Positions 1 to 6,623 of a DNA stretch of 23,345 nucleotides are shown here, in pieces. The stretch spans positions 1 through 23,345 of the forward strand of contig PJAB01000593.1 of the NCBI GenBank assembly GCA_002887195.1, written 5' to 3'. The notes below the pieces were generated by a model. That model had not been told where the DNA came from and searched no databases. It saw only the letters and a program-made list of their open reading frames with translations. A program made the translations under genes and the position numbers. This DNA comes from Chrysochromulina parva. Lineage: Eukaryota; Haptophyta; Prymnesiales; Chrysochromulinaceae. Position 1 is the first letter of the stretch. Each line of letters starts with the position of its first letter.

Positions 1-735
1 CGGGCAGTGTGCCAGGGATCGCGCGACGGCTCCGAGGAAAAAATAAACCTCATCCTCGCCGTGGCTCGTGCCGGCGAAGGTCAACAAATCCCTCGTCCCT
101 CGCCGATGGTGCCCAGTTGGGGCTTTTGGGCTTCGCGCGGGGCGTGAAGTGTGAGCTGGCTGTTAACACTCGGGCCTCGAGGAAAAACCCGATGGTAGGG
201 CACGCAGGATTAGGTATTGGGGTGGGCCTACAGGTGTTTAGATTTGTGGCTCGTTTAGGTGATTCAGACACTCAATGCTGATTGCTCTTTGCTGAATACG
301 CAATACCGGCGCGGTCACAATGCGCGGTCAGGCTGAACAGAGTCTCGGCTGAAGTCTCGGCCGGCGCTACTCGGAATCTATGGTAGAGCACGCAGGATTA
401 GATGTTGGAAATGCTGCCTGCTTAATTATAAATTCGGATTTTTGCTCAATTCACAATTGTGACTGCTCCGAGTGTGAACAGACACTGTCGTGGTGGATTG
501 ACGTTACAGTAAGCCTGGAGTCGCTGACAAGGTAGGCGGTCCTGTCCCGCGGAGGGGGGTCCCCGTCCGCAGGCTGACAAAACCGGTCGCGTCCTAGGTA
601 CACGTCGCGTAGAGTCTCAGTCTGTATAACGAATTATGCCCGCTGCAACGGAGTCGATTAGTGGCCACCGGCCAGCGCACGCGTGCACGATACCATAAGA
701 CATCTGCGCGCGCGAGCCCGGGAGCGAAAGGTCAA
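1..735. other. Left-edge intergenic region, no convincing gene
   Basis: I see no ORF here with coding character; the short open frames have no recognisable motif. The one structured element is an imperfect direct repeat: 29 nt at 192-220 and 380-408 (starting ATGGTAGRGCACGCAGGATT) with three mismatches and a 188-nt spacing. AT-rich patches near 420-470 contrast with the GC-rich genes. The right part should hold the 3' UTR of the reductase gene, which ends at 736 on the minus strand. The repeat could be a remnant of a repetitive element, but nothing here identifies its class. Confidence 0.5.
192..408. repeat. Pair of 29-nt imperfect direct repeats, 188 nt apart
   Basis: Copies at 192-220 and 380-408 differ at three positions. 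The sequence immediately outside the copies is not similar. No target-site duplication or inverted termini are visible, so this is described only as a dispersed repeat pair. Confidence 0.6.
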
Positions 736-1644
736 TCAGAACTTGAAGACTTGCGCTTCGCTGTACCCCAGCTGCTTGAGGACACCGCTGAGCTCGCCCT
801 GCGCATACGGGTCGTCCTTTGTGCCCTTGGCGCCGCAGATGGCCTTGTACATGGGCGGCGGGCCGCAGACGTAAATCTTCGAGCTCTCAGACGGCGGCGG
901 CAGCGTGCTCTGTAGGATCGACGTGGTGAGGTAGCCGACGCCCGCCAGCTTGAACTTGGGAAAGGCGGGCGCCTTGTCCACCACATAGTGCACGGTGAGG
1001 CGGTCGGGGTGGAGGGACTCGCGGGCATCGATCGCCTTCTTCAGCAGAATGTCGTCGACCGACACATTGGCGAAGACGAGCGACACCTTCGTCTTGTCCT
1101 CGGGATTCTCGAGGATCTCATCAATCACCTGAAGCATCGGCGCAATCCCAGTGCCGCCGGCGACCATGCCTATTTTGGAGTACTCGTTGGCCTTGTACGG
1201 CAGCTTGAGGTTCGGGCCTTTGAAGTCGAGCGTGTCGCCGATCTTCAGGGACGCAATGTGCTTCGACATGACACCGTTCGGGTACGACTTGACGGCGAGC
1301 TCCAGGTAGCCCTGCTCGTCCGGACGTGATACGGGCGTGTACGGGCGCAGGACGGCGCCACGCGAGCCGTCGGGCTTTTCCTTTCCAATGTCTGCCTTTG
1401 TCAGCAAGCACGAAGCCACAGTCATCCCGCTCGTTGCCTCGGGATCCGCAAAGGCGAAGCGATAGATGGCAGTGTTCTCAGTCAGAGGAGTGACCTGAGT
1501 GAGCTTCAGTGGAACCCACGCCTTTGGATCGAGCCCATGCTTTGGAGCGGATTTGCAATGCGCCGCGTATGCAAATCCAGCGACGCCAGCAGCGACGCCA
1601 GCAGCAGCGACGCGCAGCCTCGACGATCTCGAGAAGGCGTACAT
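736..1644 (-). CDS. NADH-cytochrome b5 reductase, membrane-anchored
   Basis: The 302-aa single-exon protein matches the ferredoxin-NADP+ reductase-like flavoenzymes that pass electrons from NADH through FAD to cytochrome b5, supporting fatty-acid desaturation, sterol synthesis or mitochondrial outer-membrane redox. Visible motifs: a hydrophobic Ala/Gly/Val segment at residues 11-28 (membrane anchor); the FAD-binding RPYTPVS at 100-106; GVMSKHIASLKIGDTLDFKGP-like flavin loop around 124-144; the NADH-binding GMVAGGTGIAPM at 159-170; VCGPPPMY at 259-266; and the typical C-terminal LGY...VFKF. Length is normal for the family (about 300 aa). The start at 1644 places the anchor at the very N-terminus, as in CBR1/MCR1-type enzymes. 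I cannot tell ER from mitochondrial outer-membrane location. The gene lies 219 bp downstream of the HRDC gene on the same strand, with no functional link evident. Confidence 0.93.
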   Translation of the reverse strand: MYAFSRSSRLRVAAAGVAAGVAGFAYAAHCKSAPKHGLDPKAWVPLKLTQVTPLTENTAIYRFAFADPEATSGMTVASCLLTKADIGKEKPDGSRGAVLRPYTPVSRPDEQGYLELAVKSYPNGVMSKHIASLKIGDTLDFKGPNLKLPYKANEYSKIGMVAGGTGIAPMLQVIDEILENPEDKTKVSLVFANVSVDDILLKKAIDARESLHPDRLTVHYVVDKAPAFPKFKLAGVGYLTTSILQSTLPPPSESSKIYVCGPPPMYKAICGAKGTKDDPYAQGELSGVLKQLGYSEAQVFKF

Positions 1645-1863
1645 GTGTCACGACAGACGCGACCCCGCGCGCGGGGCTTCCAAAGATTGGACCGTGTGAA
1701 AAACTTGCTCCTTCGGAATTGGACAAAAGTCAACGCGCCATCCATCGCGCCGTCCCAAGCGCTCATGCAGGGCATATTACTCGGCATCTACTTCCATAGA
1801 TAGAAGTCATTAACTGCCGCGAACACGGCCGCTGCAAATTGACTACTGCGCCCGACGCCCGCT

Positions 1864-3858
1864 TCAGAACATTCTCTCGAGCACCCCCATCGCCGCGTAC
1901 GTACCGAGCGGCAACTTAGCGCCCTCGAGATAATCGTCGATCACAGCCTGCGGTGGCCACCATTGGTGGCAGTGCGAGCGTTGTGGGTGTGGGCCGTTTG
2001 GAGTAGCTAGCCAGCGCCACCCTGCCGCGTGTGCCGCCGCGTGCGAGCCATACGCCCCCGAAGACGAGAGCACGTCGAGCACTTTCTGGCTCATGACCGC
2101 CCATTTGAAAGCCTCGCCGTCAGCCACAAACCCAGCGCACGCAGCGCACCCATTGGCAGCGGCGCACCAGTGCCGGCGCAACGCCCAGTCAGTGGATGGC
2201 CAGCCGTGTTCCTCAGCGCCCTCACTCCACTGACGCGAGGCCAACGAAGCCCCAGCATCCTCGCGCCACGCGCCGCCGGCCACGGCCCCCGGCCTCCGCG
2301 GCTTCTCGTCAGTGACCGCACGCGCCGTCTTGGGCGGCTTCTCGTCCGTGACCACACGCGCCGTCTTGGGCGGCTTCTCGTCCGTGACCGCACGCGCCGT
2401 CTTGGGCGGCTTCTCGTCCGTGACCACACGCGCCGTCTTGGGCGGCTTCTCGTCATCCGTTGCTCGCGCCGCAGTCTGTGGGTCGCGTTCAGCATCGGCG
2501 CGCTGGGCTCGGAGGCGGGGTTCTACTTTCGCGTTGGATGCGTTCCGGGCCGTAGGCTTGGCTATTGGCGCGGGCTCTGGCGGGCGCCGTGCTCTGAGCG
2601 CAGCGCGAAAGGGTGCGAGCGCGGCGAGCATCAGGTCGCCATGCTGCACGATACGCTTGGGACCGATGCCCCAGACGTGACGAAGCGCCGCCCGCGTGCT
2701 GGGCGTGAGCCGTACGAGCTGGCAGAGGGTCTTATTGTGGCAAATGATGCACGGGTCGTTGTAGCCGAGCTCGCGCGCGCGTGCACGCTTCCACTCGAGC
2801 AGTGCCTGGAACGCCTCCATTTCAAATGGGAAGAGATCGTCGATGCCCTCGGGCAGGGGCGGCCGTGCGCGCGCCTTGCCCCCGTCCTCGTCCTCGTCCT
2901 CGTCCTCCTCGGCCTCGAGCACCTCGTCGTCCTCTTCCGCCTTGGGCGCCTCCATGGCGATGGCAGGCACGGCAGTGGCGCGCACGGCAGCGGCCACCTC
3001 TGACGCGGTGGCGCCCGAGCTCCGCAACTTTTTCCGCAGCGGCAACGGCACCTCTTCCATCTCATCATCCTCATCGACCTTGATGGCGACCTTCGCGGCT
3101 CGCCTCGCATCCTTGGCCGCGAGCAGTCCCGCGGCGTGCGGTTTGAGGGCATCTAGCAGTCTATCGCCGAAGCTTGACACCTTGGACTCGCCCCATCCCC
3201 AGCAATCCAGCAGCTCGCGACGGTTGCTAGGCACGCGCCGCGCCATGGCCATAAGCGCTCTGTTTTGGCACACATGATAGGCCGGGCAATCGAGCTCACG
3301 AGCAATTAGGTTCTTCTCCTCACGGAGGGCGGCATACACTTCGCGCTCGTTGGGGTGCAGATCGCTCTCGGTCTCCGGCGTGTAGTCTTCGTCTTCGGGC
3401 GCCGCCGCCGGCTGCTCAGAGGCACTCACATGCGGAAGCATGGTCAGTTGCGCATGGGTGCCGCCCGTTATCACTCGGCCATTGGCGCTCTCTTCGGCAA
3501 TGTAATAGTCGGGCGCAGGGGCGCCTGAGTTCCGGCTGCTTCTTCGCGTAGGTTCACGTGGAGGCGGAGGGGCACGCTTCGGCCGGCTGCTCGGCTTGGT
3601 CGCAAGGGATGCGGCCATTGGCACAGGGCGATCGGGGCCGATGAGCCCAAGCGATCGGAGCACCTCCTGGTTGCGTTTGATGTTCTCAGCGCGCTCGCGC
3701 TCATACTCAGAGAGGCTCAACATCAAGGCGACGGATGAGCACGACAAGAAGGCCGCCACGACGGATACGATCCGAAGCCTCTCCCGCGGCGGCGGTCGGG
3801 GCGCGGGAAGCCGGCGATCGTCGCATCGCGAGGCGACTTCCCAGAAATTTCCTTCCAT
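1864..3858 (-). CDS. Membrane-anchored protein with two HRDC-like domains
   Basis: This 664-aa single-exon protein is not one I can name. Residues 27-50 form a hydrophobic segment that could be a type II membrane anchor. Two HRDC-like helical domains follow at about 172-248 and 346-425. Both show the family pattern: an acidic/aromatic first helix, a Cys-Xaa4-Cys or C..CH segment leading into an N-(K/R)-xL helix, a V-P-S/T-P-S-T-like turn, and a GWGESK or GIGPKR hairpin followed by a Gly-Asp and a final helix. HRDC domains normally sit behind RecQ helicases or RNase D and bind nucleic acid; no helicase or nuclease domain is present here. A very acidic linker (about 305-326), a basic tail of 12-residue repeats (T-A-R-A/V-V-T-D-E-K-P-P-K) and a Trp/Cys/His-rich C-terminal 130 residues complete it. 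The pairing of a membrane segment with twin HRDC domains is unusual. Coding is well supported; the role is unknown. Confidence 0.75.
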   Translation of the reverse strand: MEGNFWEVASRCDDRRLPAPRPPPRERLRIVSVVAAFLSCSSVALMLSLSEYERERAENIKRNQEVLRSLGLIGPDRPVPMAASLATKPSSRPKRAPPPPREPTRRSSRNSGAPAPDYYIAEESANGRVITGGTHAQLTMLPHVSASEQPAAAPEDEDYTPETESDLHPNEREVYAALREEKNLIARELDCPAYHVCQNRALMAMARRVPSNRRELLDCWGWGESKVSSFGDRLLDALKPHAAGLLAAKDARRAAKVAIKVDEDDEMEEVPLPLRKKLRSSGATASEVAAAVRATAVPAIAMEAPKAEEDDEVLEAEEDEDEDEDGGKARARPPLPEGIDDLFPFEMEAFQALLEWKRARARELGYNDPCIICHNKTLCQLVRLTPSTRAALRHVWGIGPKRIVQHGDLMLAALAPFRAALRARRPPEPAPIAKPTARNASNAKVEPRLRAQRADAERDPQTAARATDDEKPPKTARVVTDEKPPKTARAVTDEKPPKTARVVTDEKPPKTARAVTDEKPRRPGAVAGGAWREDAGASLASRQWSEGAEEHGWPSTDWALRRHWCAAANGCAACAGFVADGEAFKWAVMSQKVLDVLSSSGAYGSHAAAHAAGWRWLATPNGPHPQRSHCHQWWPPQAVIDDYLEGAKLPLGTYAAMGVLERMF
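2302..2456 (-). repeat. 36-nt coding tandem repeats in the HRDC gene
   Basis: About four head-to-tail units of 36 nt, plus a partial one, encode a 12-residue basic repeat with DEKPPKTAR at its core. Alternate units differ by one base (CCGCACG versus CCACACG on the plus strand), giving Ala/Val alternation and a 72-nt higher-order period. Near-identity of the units suggests recent unequal exchange. Confidence 0.85.
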
Positions 3859-3977
3859 AGCATCAAATCACGACCGCCGAATGCGTCTCTTCCGCGGCGT
3901 TTCTGTAGTTCCGGGCGGCTCACTCGCGCCTTTTTCTGTCGAACTTCACGGAAACGAAGGACTTCGTTTGCTTCACA
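3859..3977. promoter_or_regulatory. 119-bp divergent promoter region (HRDC gene / deoxynucleoside kinase)
   Basis: The HRDC gene starts leftward at 3858 and the kinase starts rightward at 3978, so both promoters and 5' UTRs must share this interval or extend into each other's transcripts. I see no clear TATA box or palindrome. The call rests on gene arrangement only. Confidence 0.4.
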
Positions 3978-4742
3978 ATGATGGCGACGAGTCGTCGGCA
4001 GTCGCGCTTGTGTTCGTTGTCATTCTTCGTGCGACTGAGCACCGCAATTGCGACAGCCATACCTTCGCAGCAGCTGTTCATCTCGATTGAAGGCAACATA
4101 GGCGCGGGCAAATCCACGGTCATGCGAGCGCTGCATGCGGACTACGTTTCCTCGCAGGAGGTGGCCTTTGTGGATGAGCCCGTCGACCGGTGGATTGCTG
4201 CGCAGACATCGGAGGGCACGCACGTCAACCTGCTCGAAGCCATGTACAGTGGTGAGATCTCAAACCCAACGTTTCAATTGATGGCGTTGGCGACTCGTGT
4301 GGGCCCAGTCATCGCGGCCCTGCGTTCGAATCGGATCGTCATTGCTGAGCGCTCAATCTGGTCCGACAAGACCGTCTTCGCCGAAAATGGGCTCAAGGAC
4401 GCCGCCACGCGCGCGGCATACGAGCTCGCGCACGCTTCCCTAAGTGCAGCGCTGCCAAACAATCTGCGCTCCGTGCTCATCCTCCTCGACGTGCCCATCG
4501 AGACGGCACTGAAACGCATCACTCAGCGCGGCCGACCCGAAGAGAAGTCGATTGACGGCGCGTATCTGAAGCTGCTCGAAGAGGGCCACGCACGCTTGGC
4601 CAAGCTACCCATGAGCTCGGCCCACGTTGTGCGCGTGGACGCGACGAGGCCGATCGCGGCGGTCGTTGAGTCCGTCCGTGACATCATCGCTCGTGAACTA
4701 GTCGCGGCGAGTGGGGACGAGACTGGCGAGTGCCCCGACTGA
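3978..4742 (+). CDS. Deoxynucleoside kinase (dNK/TK2-dCK-dGK family)
   Basis: This 254-aa protein belongs to the P-loop deoxynucleoside kinases, which phosphorylate deoxynucleosides with ATP in nucleotide salvage. Visible motifs: Walker A GNIGAGKS at 39-46; EPVDRW at 67-72 (catalytic Glu of the EP motif); NPTFQLMALATR at 96-107, matching the substrate-pocket TFQ...R region; ERS at 124-126, corresponding to the DRS/ERS motif; and the lid RGRPEE at 184-189. The N-terminal 30 residues are basic and hydrophobic (RLCSLSFFVRLSTAIATAI), consistent with an organelle transit or signal peptide, which fits a mitochondrial or plastid salvage enzyme. Base specificity cannot be read from this. The last few codons lie inside a 24-nt repeat whose second copy falls after the stop, so the C-terminus may be recently altered. 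Confidence 0.9.
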   Translation: MMATSRRQSRLCSLSFFVRLSTAIATAIPSQQLFISIEGNIGAGKSTVMRALHADYVSSQEVAFVDEPVDRWIAAQTSEGTHVNLLEAMYSGEISNPTFQLMALATRVGPVIAALRSNRIVIAERSIWSDKTVFAENGLKDAATRAAYELAHASLSAALPNNLRSVLILLDVPIETALKRITQRGRPEEKSIDGAYLKLLEEGHARLAKLPMSSAHVVRVDATRPIAAVVESVRDIIARELVAASGDETGECPD

Positions 4743-4800
4743 CGAGACAGGCGAGGCAGGCGAGGCTGACGATACTGATGAGACTGGCGAGTGCCCGACT
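4716..4800. repeat. 24-nt direct repeat flanking a 36-nt insert at the kinase stop codon
   Basis: GA(C/T)GAGACTGGCGAGTGCC(C)CGACT occurs at 4716-4740 and 4777-4800, differing by one substitution and one inserted C. The intervening 4741-4776 is itself a run of GACGAGACAGGCGAGGCAGG-type near-repeats. The first copy supplies the last codons and the start of the stop codon of the kinase gene. Read on the minus strand the arrangement is copy, short array ending in CTCGTCAG, copy, which parallels the intron structure described for the neighbouring J-domain gene. Confidence 0.8.
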
Positions 4801-5198
4801 AGCGACCCGACCCGGCCCGGAACCGATAAAACCTCTCCGAATGACGATAACATGGGGGAGGCGTGTTCGGTTGGACCGAACTCCTTAAAGCACTGGCGAT
4901 CGCCGTAGCGGTATCGCAGTGGTGAGTGGTGTACATAGCGGTATCGCAGTGGTGAGTGGTGTACAATTATAATGCACAAGTCCACACCACGCACCCGGGG
5001 AGTGGACGAGTGGCGCGAGTGGAATGATCATACATCGTGCACGGCTTGGACGCTCGCTCGAGGTGGTTCTGAACGTCGGACAACCACGACGCCGGCGCCT
5101 CCCGCACAAATCTCAACATGATCCTCATCCTGGGACTACATTTTATAGATGCTCGGGTCGTGTGTGTCAAGACGCTCAAGTCCACGCTCAAGTCAAGC
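4743..5198. other. Repeat-rich convergent spacer (3' flanks of kinase and J-domain genes)
   Basis: No gene is apparent. It holds the second copy of the 24-nt kinase-end repeat, a 30-bp perfect tandem duplication at 4906-4965, and short CAAGTC/GCTCAAGTC repeats at about 5173-5200 at the 3' end of the J-domain gene. It should contain both 3' UTRs; no AATAAA-type signal stands out. Confidence 0.6.
4906..4965. repeat. Two perfect 30-bp tandem repeats
   Basis: The unit beginning TAGCGGTATCGCAGTGGTGA and ending GTGTACA occurs at 4906-4935 and again at 4936-4965 without a mismatch. It lies in noncoding sequence between convergent genes. Confidence 0.9.
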
Positions 5199-6586
5199 TC
5201 AAATCCACGTCTTGTGACTCGACGAACGCCGAGGTGGCCCGCCTGAGGCTCGCTGCGACGCCGCTGCTTCCTCGGCCACGAAAGTCTGCCAGTACCGGTA
5301 CTCGTCGCGGGCGGCCTGATCGGAGCGTGCAGACCACGGTGGCTGCTGGCTGCTTTGCGTCTGCCCATGGCGTGATGTCGAGCTCCCCTGTGAACAGCTC
5401 GAGCTACCCGGTGCAAAGCCAGTGCCGCAGGCAGCGCCTCCGGAGGCGCCCCCATCGCCGGCGCCATCTCGGGCAGTGCCTCTGGAGGCGCCGCCGGAAC
5501 CGGCGCCGCCACAGCTGGAACTGCTGTTTCCGCCGGCGCCGTAGCCGTCGGCGCTATAGCCGCCGTGAAAGCCAGTGCCAAAGCTCGTTTTGTACGACGA
5601 GGACCCGCCTGAGCCACCCGTCCCGCCGGCCCGTCCGCTCGGGGCCGGGTAGGCCGGCGCGGCGGGTGCAGGTACGTACGTGTCTCCTCCGCCCGTGCGT
5701 GCCTGCTCCTTGAGCAACGCGTAGGCAGCCTGCAACTTCTTGAAGCCCTCTTCCGCATCGGATGCCGAGTTTTTATCTGGATGGACGAGCAACGACTGCT
5801 GCCGGAAGGCTTTGGTCACCGCGGCCGTGGTCAGTGCGCCCGTGTGCCCGCGTAAGTTCAGGATGGCGCGGTGGTCGCGGCTGTCGGCGCTCAGAATGCG
5901 CCGAAGCGCTTCCGCTTGGTCACGCTGGACACTTTGCCGATGGTTTCGCAGCTTCTCGTCCTCCGCACTGCGCCGCAGCTCCTCGCCCTTGGCCGCTCGC
6001 ATGGCGGCTGCCTGAGCCGCCGCCGCCTGGGCCTCCGCCTGGGCCGCGGCCTGTGCGCGCTGCTGCTGCTGCCCGCGCCACTCCGGAGCCGAGCCGACCG
6101 GCGAGCGCGATTTGGCGCCAGATTCGAATCTCGCCGCACCAGATTCGAATCTCGCCGCACCGGATTCGAATCGCGATTCGGCGCCTGCACTGGGCTCACG
6201 ACGGCGCGAAGCTCGCTCGAATGCAGAGCCGCCGCCGCCGCCGCCGCCGCTCGAGGATCCCTTCGCGCTGCCGTGAGCACTGCTAGAGCCAGCGCCGCCG
6301 CTGTTGCTGCCGCTGTTGCTGCCGCTGCCCTCGGCGGCCTCGGCCTCAGGCGCGCCGCGCCGCCACGTCGACCTGTGAGAGAAGCCGTACTCGTCGGTGG
6401 ACTCGCGCGTGGAGCTGCCGCCATCCGTGCTCTCGTGCTTCGAGCGCGACGACGAGCCACTCGTCGCACTGCGCCACGCCCGCGCGAAGGGCGAGAAGAA
6501 GCTGCCGCTCCCGCTGCTCCCGCTGCTCCCACTGCCGCTCCCGCTTTTGGTGCTGGTGGCCGTGCTAGGGCGCGCCGCGTGCTCCT

Positions 6587-6623
<37 letters not shown>

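Noticed and set aside
6119..6180. GATTCGAATC motifs as tRNA T-loops
   Set aside because: They belong to a 21-nt coding array (RFESGAA). No acceptor stem or anticodon arm fits around them. I found no convincing tRNA or rRNA in the window.
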